A stretch of 27,500 nt of DNA from Leptospiraceae bacterium. Lineage in GTDB: Bacteria; Spirochaetota; Leptospiria; Leptospirales; Leptospiraceae. The translations under genes and the position numbers were made by a program. Below are positions 6,168-13,520 of this stretch, piece by piece. Below the pieces are notes generated by a model that saw nothing but the letters and a program-made list of their open reading frames with translations, made no database searches and had not been told where the DNA came from. The stretch's first letter is position 1; the number at the start of each line of letters is the position of its first letter. The DNA lies in contig JACKPC010000003.1 in the NCBI GenBank assembly GCA_024233835.1, positions 1 to 27,500 of the forward strand, given 5' to 3'.

Positions 6168-7682
6168 CTATTTTGCATTTACAGCATCTATAAAAGCCCT
6201 TATTCCCAGAATATTTATGACTCTTTTAAAATTATAAGCAAAACATATGAAACTAAATTCGGCCTGAACGCTTCTAATTCCTTTTTGTATAAAGTAAGTG
6301 AACCCCAAATTTCTCTTTATAGTGCCAAATGGGTGTTCCACAATCTCCTTACGTTTACGAATTAGCTTTTTATTTTCCTCGTTCCCCATCTCTTTTTTAA
6401 AATCATCCATTGTCTCTCGGTTTATCGAGACCCGAATAGTTCGTCCAGTTTTACTATTGGTACATTTTGCTCTATGAAAACAATCTTTACATTCCTTACA
6501 TTTATACTCATTTACATAAATCCCGTATGACGTCTGTCTTGGATTTTCATTTTGTCTATTTAATTCTTTTCCTGCCGGACATACGTATATATCCCGCTCT
6601 TTATCATAAACAAAATCCTGGATTTCATATCCTTTTGCAGGAAGTTTATCAGGATTACTTTTACATTCACGCTTATTATTACTATCCAGTGCAGATTTGG
6701 TATCTGGTACTATAATATTTATCCCCGATTTATCTTTATTATTCATTATTTCTTTTTCACTAAAATATCCGGAATCCATTACTGCATTTGTCTCATTTTC
6801 TATTTTAAGTTCTTCTTTTATCGACTGGACTTTTTCAATCATAGGAGTCATTTGTTCCAGGTCATTTGACTTTTGCGATACATCATTTGCAATAATCAAC
6901 TTATTTGTATTATCCACTGCAGTTTGGGCATTATATCCAGGACGAATTTTTCCTTTGTCACTTTGAAATCTTGAATCTGTGTCGTTAGCAAAATAGACCT
7001 GTAGTTCCGGGTCGTTTTCAAATAATTCCCGAATCCCTTTCACTTTATCATTGTATTTCGTTAGTCTTTTTAGTTTATTTAATACATCCCTGGCTTCATC
7101 TCCATCTTTAAGATTTAGTTCATTTGCTTCGGAAATATCATTCAATTCTAATTCCTCCAAATATTCCTGTATTTTGGATTTTATATTTTGCTCGATATTT
7201 TCAATACGCTCTCTTTTAAATACATTATTTTGTCCGTTCTGTGCTCTTAGCTTCGTTCCATCAATTCCAACTATTGAAAGAGTTAGTAGATTCATTTTCT
7301 TGCAAAAGAATAAAAACTCTTTGAAGATATTTTTTATTCCATCTTTATTATTTTTTCGAAAATCAGCTATTGTCTTAAAATCCGGGGCGAGATTCTTTGT
7401 TAACCACCTAAGTTCCTGGTTTCTATTACATTCCTTCTCTAATTTTCTGCTACTTCGGATTCGTTCTATATATCCGTATAAATATATTTTTAGTAAATCA
7501 TGTGGATTATATGGTGGTTTACCTGTTTCTAACTTTGGAATTTTAAAACCTAATTTTTTAAGATCGAGATTATCAACATAGGCATCAATAACCCTTACCG
7601 GACTATCTTCTTTTATGACGTTATCCAAACATTCACTGTATAATACTATCTGTTCTCGAGAAGTTCCTTGTATATAATTCAT
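6168..7682 (-). CDS. IS1182-family transposase
   Basis: The 504-residue DDE transposase is intact. The N-terminal DUF772 region has 'PPYNPHDLLKIYLYGYIERIRSSRKLEKECNRN' and 'LAPDFKTIADFRKNN'. The first catalytic Asp is D141 in 'GIDGTKLRAQNG', the second lies in 'VMDSGYFSEKEI', and the Glu in 'EHPFGTIKRNLGF'. A cysteine cluster ('YKCKECKDCFHRAKCT') before the last block is typical of the family. A coiled region lies around residues 155-215. It is transcribed in the same direction as the caspase gene it truncates. Confidence 0.93.
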   Translation of the reverse strand: MNYIQGTSREQIVLYSECLDNVIKEDSPVRVIDAYVDNLDLKKLGFKIPKLETGKPPYNPHDLLKIYLYGYIERIRSSRKLEKECNRNQELRWLTKNLAPDFKTIADFRKNNKDGIKNIFKEFLFFCKKMNLLTLSIVGIDGTKLRAQNGQNNVFKRERIENIEQNIKSKIQEYLEELELNDISEANELNLKDGDEARDVLNKLKRLTKYNDKVKGIRELFENDPELQVYFANDTDSRFQSDKGKIRPGYNAQTAVDNTNKLIIANDVSQKSNDLEQMTPMIEKVQSIKEELKIENETNAVMDSGYFSEKEIMNNKDKSGINIIVPDTKSALDSNNKRECKSNPDKLPAKGYEIQDFVYDKERDIYVCPAGKELNRQNENPRQTSYGIYVNEYKCKECKDCFHRAKCTNSKTGRTIRVSINRETMDDFKKEMGNEENKKLIRKRKEIVEHPFGTIKRNLGFTYFIQKGIRSVQAEFSFICFAYNFKRVINILGIRAFIDAVNAK

Positions 7683-7756
7683 AGCTGCACCTATAACTCT
7701 TTATCGTTATAAGGAAATTTTCTATATACATTACATTCCTGACAAACAAAAAATAT

Positions 7757-8965
7757 TCAATAACGAGACTTTTCACACAGTCTGTGACCGAAGCCGGGAA
7801 AGATAGCTGAACGAAGGATATAGGGATTCCGGTCCGGCTTGATGACTTTCTTATCCGCAAGACTTTCCCCTGTTTCCGGTGCTTTAGATGCAATGCTCAA
7901 AGCGAGGTCTTTGTAAACTTCGTTATAAATTTTTACATAGGGCTTCTGTTGTTTATTATTATCTCTCGACCACTTATCCACTTCCTCCTGAACATAGCCC
8001 TGGAGTTCTCGAAATGCCACCACACCGTCGTTGTTTTCATCGGCTTTTCCTTCCAGTCCGTAAACGAGGTAGCGGGTAAAGACTCCGAAATCAAAGTTCG
8101 GATCTTCATAAGAGAAGTAACCTGCTTTGGTGGAGTAAAAGGTGGCGGATACTTCGGCTGCCTTAAATTTTTCCTGCCTTAAGGGATTCTGTGTTGTGCT
8201 TTTACTTTCATATACTTTATTCCGGCAGGCATCCAGAATAAGAAGAGTCTTTTTCAGCCTTTTTTCCTTAAACCTTTGCACGATAGATTCGACTTTTAAG
8301 GAAGAATTATACTGCTTATCTGAAACAGTATCTACCGTAACCAGGTAGCCCTTTTCATCCATATCTGAAATCCCGTGACCGGAAAAAAAGAAAAGCACCA
8401 TGTCTTCTTCTGTTGCAAAGCGAAGCACACTATCGAGTTTTTCTTCTATGTTTAAGCGGGTGGGGTAGAGGTTTTTATCCTTACCTTTGGGGTCTACTGC
8501 ATCGGTCATCAGGTAAACCTCATCAAACTGCCCCTTGGTTTTTAAAACTTCCGCCATTACAATGGCATCGTTTCTGGCCTTGCTTAGATCGCTAATCCCC
8601 GCATCCTGATAATCATTGATTCCTATCACGATGGCAAAACGCTTTCCCGCATTGCCTTTCAGCTCTTCGATCTTTGCTTCACTCATGACTTTTAAGCCCT
8701 TGGACTTTAAAGCATAGTTGCCGGGAGGACGCTTTTCTTCCGGGACAAGACCGGGGTTCTCTTCTTCTGTTTTTGTAGTTTTATATCCCTCCGCTGTTTC
8801 TTTCGAAGGAAGGGATTCGGGAGGAGGCTTTTTCTTGAGAATCTCGATTTCTTTTTCGAGTTTTTGGATTTTGTCCTGAAGTTTTTGAAACTCTTTATAT
8901 TCAACCGGGCGGGAAAAGAGTTTTAAAAAGGAGAATAGGATATAGAGCAGGGTAATTTTTTTCAT
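7757..8965 (-). CDS. caspase-family (peptidase C14) protein, C-terminus cut off by IS1182 element
   Basis: From the ATG at 8965 (start of a signal-like segment 'MKKITLLYILFSFLKLFS') the protein has a short coiled coil ('KLQDKIQKLEKEIEILKKK'), a Pro/Glu-rich linker, and a caspase-like p20/p10 domain. This begins 'KRFAIVIGINDYQD', with catalytic His197 in 'FFFSGHGISD' and Cys247 in 'LLILDACRN'. An Asp-rich 'DENNDGVV' loop resembles an EF-hand. Its own sequence stops at 'SAIFPGFG'; from about 7784 on the last residues (ending KSRY) come from the IS end. The 'PGFG' block normally precedes a membrane or DUF5683-like tail, now lost. A TTG at 8998 in the same frame is a weaker start. It may have exported or periplasmic proteolytic activity; the target is unknown. 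Confidence 0.85.
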   Translation of the reverse strand: MKKITLLYILFSFLKLFSRPVEYKEFQKLQDKIQKLEKEIEILKKKPPPESLPSKETAEGYKTTKTEEENPGLVPEEKRPPGNYALKSKGLKVMSEAKIEELKGNAGKRFAIVIGINDYQDAGISDLSKARNDAIVMAEVLKTKGQFDEVYLMTDAVDPKGKDKNLYPTRLNIEEKLDSVLRFATEEDMVLFFFSGHGISDMDEKGYLVTVDTVSDKQYNSSLKVESIVQRFKEKRLKKTLLILDACRNKVYESKSTTQNPLRQEKFKAAEVSATFYSTKAGYFSYEDPNFDFGVFTRYLVYGLEGKADENNDGVVAFRELQGYVQEEVDKWSRDNNKQQKPYVKIYNEVYKDLALSIASKAPETGESLADKKVIKPDRNPYILRSAIFPGFGHRLCEKSRY

Positions 8966-8998
8966 AGGGTTATTCTTGAAAGCTGAGTACTCGTTCAA

Positions 8999-9252
8999 AA
9001 AATCGGGGAATACTTATTGAATCGTAGGTGAGCCACCGATGGCTCGCTTGCTTCCCGGAAAAAACGATGGCCTGCTTCGAGGTTCATCTTGAGCGGTTTA
9101 CAAAAAAGTTCAAGTCTTTTAAAGTGAGAGTCACTCAAAAAATCGGGAACTATTGCAAATCGAACGCAAAACAAGATAAAAATTCTATTTTTTGCTATTT
9201 ATCTCGATAAAAAGCTTGCTCATCATTTGACGCTTTGTTTACTTGAGCATCG
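8999..9252. other. intergenic region upstream of the caspase gene
   Basis: I see no gene here. It contains a palindrome GAGCCACCGATGGCTC (9030-9045) and an imperfect direct repeat: AAAAAATCGGG-AA-TA-TT- at about 8997 and again at about 9138, 141 bp apart. A TTGACG hexamer lies at 9227-9232. It presumably holds promoters for the caspase gene and, before the IS4-like insertion, for the HU-like gene. Confidence 0.5.
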
Positions 9253-9261
9253 TTACTATTT

Positions 9262-10898
9262 CAGCAATTCCCGCTTTGCAGGGAATAGACAGATAAGGCT
9301 AAGATTTTTGGGTTTGCAGGGAAAGCTTTCGTAAACTTTTTCATCAAAAATCGCTTGTACCTGTGCAGGGATATAGTCTTTTTGACTATATGCCAGCCAA
9401 AAACGAGTTACACGCACGGGTAGATTTATCAGCAGATGGACTTTATCAAGCAATTCGGGAGGAATTTTCTAAAATTCCAGACCACAGGGTCAATCCTTCG
9501 ATTTCTCTAACAGATGCTTTAATGTCAGCCTTTGCTATCTTTTCTCAAAAGAACGCATCACTTCTTGAGTTTGAAAGAGAAAAAGTGAAGAATAAAAATC
9601 TTCAAAGTATATACAAGATTCAAGAGATACCCTCTGACACTCAAATGAGAGAAATTGTTGATGAAGTTTCAACAGGAGCTTTCAGGAAAATATATAAAAA
9701 CCTTTTTTCAAAACTTCAGCGTGGCAAGGTTCTCGAATCTTATCGTGTCCTTGATGATTATTATATTCTTTCCGGGGACGGAACCGGATTCTTCTCTTCA
9801 GGAAAAATTCATTGTAAATCCTGTCTTGTAAAGAATAAGAAAAGTGAAACTCTCTACCAGCATATGATGTATGGTGCCTGTATTGTGCATCCGGATAAGA
9901 AAGAAGTTATCCCTCTTATGTTTGAACCTATTACAAACGAAGATGGGAAAACAAAAAATGACTGTGAGTTAAACGCCTCTAAACGATTTATTGAAGATTT
10001 TAGAAGAGAGCATCCTCATTTAAAAACAATATTTGTAGAGGATTCTCTGTTTTCAAATGCTCCCCACATTGAATTATTGAAAGAAAAGAATCTATCCTTT
10101 ATCATAGGTGTAAAAGAAAAAAATCACAAACACCTTTACAATCAATTTGATAAGCTACAGGAATTGAAAAAGACAGAGCAACTCTGTATAGAGAAAGATG
10201 GAGTTTCTCATTACTTTTCTTTTACAAACCAAATCTTTTTAAATGAGACTTCAGAACTCAAAGTCAATATCCTTGAGTATAAGCAGGTGGATAAAAAAGA
10301 GCATATGATTGTTTTTAGCTGGGTTACAGATATTGAAATTACAAAAGAAAATGCTTATGAATTGATGCGAATCGCGAGAGCACGATGGAAGATAGAAAAT
10401 GAAACCTTCAATACTCTGAAAAATCAGGGTTATCACTTTGAACACAATTATGGACATGGCAGTAAGAATTTGTCTAATAACTTTGCAACTCTTATGATAC
10501 TTGCTTTTCTTGTAGATCAGATCCAACAATCAAGCTGTGCATTATTTCGAAAAGCACTTGGAACTTTTCATGCAAAAAGATTGTTCTGGCAAAAGATAAG
10601 AAACTTGTTTGAAATATTTGAATTTTCATCTATGGAGCAACTATTCCAGGCTATTGCTTATGGATTTAAAGCAAATATTTCTATAGGACAAAATTCATCA
10701 TAGTGCAATTTTAAAAAACAGTGAAAGATTTTCTGAAGGAGCTTTTAGTCATTTTTTCTTGTACTAATCTTACTATGATTTTATACCAATTTTTATTCAA
10801 GCTAAGTATTTTAGATTCTTTTCCACGAAGAAAACCCGTAAGTTATGGGTTAAAAAACAGGCTTTAAGAAGCCTTGTACTCTAAAGCGGGAATTGCTG
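9262..10898 (+). mobile_element. IS4-like insertion sequence (1637 bp) with 9-bp target duplication
   Basis: TTACTATTT is repeated directly at both edges (9253-9261 and 10899-10907). The termini are a perfect inverted repeat CAGCAATTCCCGCTTT (9262-9277 and its inverse ending 10898). The element lies in the upstream region of the HU-like gene at 10977, 69 bases before its ribosome-binding-site region ends. One transposase gene is present. Confidence 0.9.
9363..10703 (+). CDS. IS4-superfamily DDE transposase
   Basis: About 446 residues from a GTG at 9363; the first in-frame ATG is at 9390 ('MPAKNELHARVDLS'), and neither has a clear ribosome site. Catalytic-type blocks are 'YYILSGDGTGFFSS' (first Asp), 'KTIFVEDSLFSNAPHI' (second Asp) and 'ARARWKIENETFNTLKNQGYHFEHNYGHG', which holds the Arg/Glu/Lys signature of IS4-like enzymes. 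A small Cys pair ('CKSCL') follows the first Asp. The frame is intact. Family assignment to IS4 rather than ISNCY is from motif memory; the 9-bp duplication agrees with IS4. Confidence 0.85.
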   Translation: MQGYSLFDYMPAKNELHARVDLSADGLYQAIREEFSKIPDHRVNPSISLTDALMSAFAIFSQKNASLLEFEREKVKNKNLQSIYKIQEIPSDTQMREIVDEVSTGAFRKIYKNLFSKLQRGKVLESYRVLDDYYILSGDGTGFFSSGKIHCKSCLVKNKKSETLYQHMMYGACIVHPDKKEVIPLMFEPITNEDGKTKNDCELNASKRFIEDFRREHPHLKTIFVEDSLFSNAPHIELLKEKNLSFIIGVKEKNHKHLYNQFDKLQELKKTEQLCIEKDGVSHYFSFTNQIFLNETSELKVNILEYKQVDKKEHMIVFSWVTDIEITKENAYELMRIARARWKIENETFNTLKNQGYHFEHNYGHGSKNLSNNFATLMILAFLVDQIQQSSCALFRKALGTFHAKRLFWQKIRNLFEIFEFSSMEQLFQAIAYGFKANISIGQNSS

Positions 10899-10976
10899 TT
10901 ACTATTTTAAGCGAAAAACATAAATAAACGCAAAAGTAGTAATTTAAAAACTTTAATTCGAAAATAAGGAGGCTAT

Positions 10977-11687
10977 ATGATACAATATGGCTTATATCCA
11001 GCTCCCAATGGAAACACTTTGAGCAATACCTACCATGCTCGTGCGATAACTCCACCCAGCAAAGGCATGGACGAAGTAGTAAATCGGATGCTCGAAGGCG
11101 GCTCAACGGTCACCAAAAGTGACATCTACGCGGTTCTCAATGACCTCAAACGCTCCATTCAAAATATAATTCTGGATGGCGGAAGGGTGAATATCGAAGG
11201 CTTCTGTCAGTTCTACCCCGTTTTTCAGGGTGTCTTTGAAGACCAGCACGATAGTTTTGACCCGGCAAGGCATAGAGTTGAAGTCGGGGCTACTCCCTCT
11301 CAGGAATTTAAAGAAGTAGTGAGTCGAGCAAAAGTCGGAAAGACGAAAAAGGTAAAGAATATACCGGAATTAGAGACCTTTATAGATGTCAAAACAGGGG
11401 AAAAGAATAGTAAGATTTACCCGGCAACGATTGGAGTTCTAAAAGGAAAAAATCTGAAAATGGATCTCGAAAAGGAAGATGAAGGACTCTTTTTGCAAAA
11501 TATGGCGGATCAGAGTTTCATCAAACTCGATACCCTTTCAAAAAACACTTCTACCGAGTTGAACTTTCTCTGTCCTTTTGGAATTTCGGAAAATATGCCC
11601 TATCGCTTTGAATTACGAAATCGGAATTATTCAACGAATCCCCTCAGAACTACCCGCATGTCCATAGAATTGACAGGCGCAGCCTGA
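10977..11687 (+). CDS. HU-like DNA-binding protein with DUF4469 C-terminal domain
   Basis: The start has a strong AAGGAGG site 6 bases upstream. Residues ~1-125 resemble the HU/IHF-like domain of the Bvu_2165 type (PF14848): 'VTKSDIYAVLNDLKRSIQNIILDGGRVNIEGFCQFYPVFQG'. In HU this helical-plus-arm part binds DNA as a dimer. Residues ~135-236 resemble DUF4469, an immunoglobulin-like module ('IYPATIGVLKGKNLKMD', 'PYRFELRNRNYS'). This architecture is best known from Bacteroidetes and also occurs in spirochaetes; its cellular role is unknown. An IS4-like element now separates it from its former upstream region. Confidence 0.75.
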   Translation: MIQYGLYPAPNGNTLSNTYHARAITPPSKGMDEVVNRMLEGGSTVTKSDIYAVLNDLKRSIQNIILDGGRVNIEGFCQFYPVFQGVFEDQHDSFDPARHRVEVGATPSQEFKEVVSRAKVGKTKKVKNIPELETFIDVKTGEKNSKIYPATIGVLKGKNLKMDLEKEDEGLFLQNMADQSFIKLDTLSKNTSTELNFLCPFGISENMPYRFELRNRNYSTNPLRTTRMSIELTGAA

Positions 11688-11695
11688 GATTTTAC

Positions 11696-11731
11696 CTGCT
11701 CCCTTACAGGATTACTGCTTTAAGGGAGCAG
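11696..11731 (+). terminator. hairpin after the HU-like gene
   Basis: A perfect 11-bp stem CTGCTCCCTTA (11696-11706) / TAAGGGAGCAG (11721-11731) with a 14-base loop begins 8 bases after the stop. No U-tract follows, so termination would be atypical. Confidence 0.5.
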
Positions 11732-12027
11732 CAAACGAAATCGAGCCTGCTGCTGTCAAGCTTTTACTCCTTTCCTTGTCGCAGAATGATCATCTGCAAG
11801 AATTATCTTATACATCTTAACCTCAAGCTAAATATTGACAGAGCAATGAAAGAAAACCGCTGTTACCTTGTAAGACAATTTTATAGATTTACTTTTTTTC
11901 CTGAAAGCTAGGGAAATCACTAGCTTTTCAAATATAAATAGGTTTTCAAAAAAGTAGGCCTTCTAAATTCAGCCCATTCGTAAAATAAATGAATTTTTCT
12001 TCTACAAATAGAGTTACTTTTGTCTCA
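11732..12027. other. non-coding stretch with a second hairpin
   Basis: No convincing coding frame. It contains one further inverted repeat, GAAAGCTAG (11903-11911) with CTAGCTTTTC (11920-11929), a possible bidirectional terminator. The right part is very AT-rich and runs into the MITE-like element. Confidence 0.4.
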
Positions 12028-12135
12028 CAGACTGTGTGGAAAGTAATTTAAGCAATAAATTCTATTTAATATAATGCAGTTATAGACCAAATGAAATAAA
12101 TTGATAAGTGAAAAAAGCCCTTTTCACACAGCCTG
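12028..12135. mobile_element. 108-bp MITE-like relic of the IS1182-family element
   Basis: The left end CAGACTGTGTGGAAAGT and the inverted right end CAGGCTGTGTGAAAAG match the termini of the complete element at 5994-7784 (CAGACTGTGTGAAAAGT). Only about 75 AT-rich bases lie between, with no transposase. The flanks CTCA and TGAG extend the palindrome. It could be mobilised in trans by the intact transposase in this window. Confidence 0.7.
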
Positions 12136-12153
12136 TGAGCGTGCTTCGATACT

Positions 12154-12179
12154 AAATTTATTGCATACACAATAAATTT
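12154..12179. other. perfect 10-bp hairpin
   Basis: AAATTTATTG (12154-12163) pairs with CAATAAATTT (12170-12179) across a 6-base loop, about 100 bases upstream of the next gene. It may be an operator or a terminator; no T-tract decides the direction. Confidence 0.4.
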
Positions 12180-12281
12180 CACTCAGCAACCGAGCTGGAC
12201 AGTAACCGGATGAGAAGGACAAAAATAGCTTGCAAGGAACTACATAAAGATATAGTTTTGTACTTCGGAGTTTGGATAGTC

Positions 12282-12704
12282 ATGGAAAATACGAATAAAA
12301 TCATCAGCCTTCAAAAACTGGCACAAATCTTTACAAAGGTTTACCGTGGCCTTAATCCTGAACAGCTATTAAAACTCGAAGAAGAACTTTTAAAGCTATA
12401 TCCTTCCGAAGAAAGTGAAGTTTTAGTATCAGCAGATTATAGCGAAGAAAAGAATTCGGTAGGACTCAGTATCTATGTGTCCAAGCCTTTTCCACAGGAA
12501 AACATTCAAAAACTCGAATGGGACAGGCTCATGTTAGAATACCTGCTTCGAGCTGATGTCCGCAGGCTTCCGGTGGTATATGAATGTCTGGAAAGGATGG
12601 AGAGAAAAGCCTCTGAGAAATACGAACTCGATTTCATTCCGGTGTTTTATAATGACGAGTTGGGCGATTATTATATTCACATTAGAATTTTTAAACTGGG
12701 ATAA
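12282..12704 (+). CDS. hypothetical protein of unknown function (140 aa)
   Basis: I choose the ATG at 12282 ('MENTNKIISLQKLAQIF'), which has GGAG 11 bases upstream; the frame is open back to an ATG at 12210, but that extension looks non-native. The protein is soluble, acidic and probably alpha/beta: 'LNPEQLLKLEEELLKLYPSEESEVLVSADYSEEKNSVGLSIYVSKPF' is followed by helices and 'DFIPVFYNDELGDYYIHIRIFKLG'. I recognise no family. Its stop lies 4 bases before the start of an HNH-like gene, so the two probably share a transcript. Confidence 0.55.
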   Translation: MENTNKIISLQKLAQIFTKVYRGLNPEQLLKLEEELLKLYPSEESEVLVSADYSEEKNSVGLSIYVSKPFPQENIQKLEWDRLMLEYLLRADVRRLPVVYECLERMERKASEKYELDFIPVFYNDELGDYYIHIRIFKLG

Positions 12705-12708
12705 GTGT

Positions 12709-12981
12709 ATGAGAGAAGCAAAGAAAGGCCAGTGTACAAAATGCGGCTTGTATTTTTATGTGCATGAACATCATATCCTGCCCAGGAGTATTTTTGGTAA
12801 TCAGGGGAATACAGTCGAGCTATGTCCGAACTGTCATACTCATTTTCATGAATATAGCAAGAAACACACTCTGGATCCGAAAGATGAACAGGAAGCTTTA
12901 AAAATTTGGACAACATGGCTAAAGAAAATTCCCTTGATTGTATCTTTGCTGCTTGTGGGGCTATTTCTCTGGAGTAGGTAA
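12709..12981 (+). CDS. small HNH-type zinc protein with C-terminal membrane anchor
   Basis: The ATG at 12709 follows GGGATAA and gives 90 residues. The Cys/His pattern 'CTKCG', 'HEHHILPRS', 'ELCPNCHTHFHEY' is that of an HNH/beta-beta-alpha metal endonuclease: two Cys pairs bind zinc and the HH pair carries the general base. A hydrophobic tail (about residues 72-88, 'IPLIVSLLLVGLFLW') forms one membrane helix, unusual for HNH enzymes. The frame is open further upstream but there overlaps the preceding gene. DNA cleavage is inferred only from the motif. Confidence 0.7.
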   Translation: MREAKKGQCTKCGLYFYVHEHHILPRSIFGNQGNTVELCPNCHTHFHEYSKKHTLDPKDEQEALKIWTTWLKKIPLIVSLLLVGLFLWSR

Positions 12982-12996
12982 GCCTATCATCGCTAC

Positions 12997-13043
12997 GGTT
13001 GGTGAGCTGTACCGAACCACACCACCCGCATCACCTTAAGAGG
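12997..13043. repeat. REP-like element, partial third copy
   Basis: CACCACCCGCATCACC and TTAAGAG match the arm and adjacent loop of the palindromes at 421-489 and 948-1014 in inverted orientation. The other half is different: GGTTGGTGAGCTGTACC followed by GAACC, which can form its own short stem. It is the only copy not next to a DUF1566 gene, showing that the sequence is a dispersed repeat. Confidence 0.65.
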
Positions 13044-13060
13044 TCGTAAGACTTTTACGT

Positions 13061-13279
13061 TTAGTTCATACAGCCACAATCCGCCGGATTCCGTCCGCAG
13101 GAAGGAAAGTTACTCTCGGAACTTTTTACATTCGTAGCAAAACTTGAAACAAGTTTTTTTAACTCACCTTTCTCCGAACAATCACTTACTTCATCGCAGG
13201 TTTTATGAACTTCCGAATTATGTTGTAGTACTTCAAATTCTTTTCCGCAGGAGCTGCAGGAGTATTGATAAATTGGCAT
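13061..13279 (-). CDS. FmdB-family zinc ribbon protein
   Basis: The 72-residue protein opens with the FmdB hallmark 'MPIYQYSCSSCGKEFEVLQ'. The usual second CxxC is replaced by 'CDEVSDC' (C-x5-C), and the C-terminus adds 'CGRNPADCGC'. The ribosome site AGGGAGAG lies 6-10 bases before the ATG. FmdB-like proteins are small putative regulators first named in amide/formamide operons; their mechanism is not established. It is a single gene pointing away from the tRNA. Confidence 0.8.
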   Translation of the reverse strand: MPIYQYSCSSCGKEFEVLQHNSEVHKTCDEVSDCSEKGELKKLVSSFATNVKSSESNFPSCGRNPADCGCMN

Positions 13280-13446
13280 TGTTTTCTCTCCCTGATTATT
13301 AGGAAAAAAATGAAACTAAAAGATCCTGTCAATAGATTATTTTAAACTTATGAGCAGGAAAAACTACCGGCTTTTTGAAGAGATATACAGAAAATACTTG
13401 AAAAATTTAGATTCATTGAAAAATTGGATTTTGTCTTTTATTTTAA

Positions 13447-13520
13447 GGGCCTATAGCTCAGTTGGTTAGAGCAACAGACTCATAATCTGTGGGTCGTAGG
13501 TTCAAGTCCTACTGGGCCCA
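13447..13520 (+). tRNA. tRNA with CAT anticodon (tRNA-Ile2 or elongator tRNA-Met)
   Basis: A complete cloverleaf: acceptor GGGCCTA/TGGGCCC, D-arm AGCTCAGTTGGTTAGAGC, anticodon stem ACAGA/TCTGT with loop CTCATAA (anticodon 13481-13483), and T-arm GTAGG-TTCAAGT-CCTAC. CCA is not encoded. The 'GGTCG..GGTTCAAGTCC' stretch resembles tRNA-Ile2, whose C34 is modified to lysidine by TilS, but a Met elongator is also possible. Confidence 0.9.

Larger units (their letters stand above)
5994..7784 (-). mobile_element. IS1182-family insertion sequence (about 1791 bp)
   Basis: The terminal inverted repeats are CAGACTGTGTGAAAAGT at 5994-6010 and its inverse ending at 7784. TGA sits on both outer edges (5991-5993, 7785-7787). 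However the flanks belong to two different genes, so this 3-bp match may be chance and the junction looks like a deletion. One intact transposase gene lies inside. Confidence 0.85.

Noticed and set aside
5991..7787. TGA/TGA as a genuine target duplication of the IS1182 element
   Set aside because: The two flanks belong to different genes, so a simple insertion does not explain the locus; a 3-base match can occur by chance.
1..9000. A DGR reverse transcriptase, Avd gene or template repeat within the island
   Set aside because: No frame shows reverse-transcriptase motifs, and no third copy of the DUF1566 tail sequence with A at variable sites was found in the window.
12140..12282. Integron attC site or attachment site at the 12154-12179 hairpin
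   Set aside because: No GTTRRRY/RYYYAAC core pairs and no integrase; the structure is only a short AT-rich hairpin.
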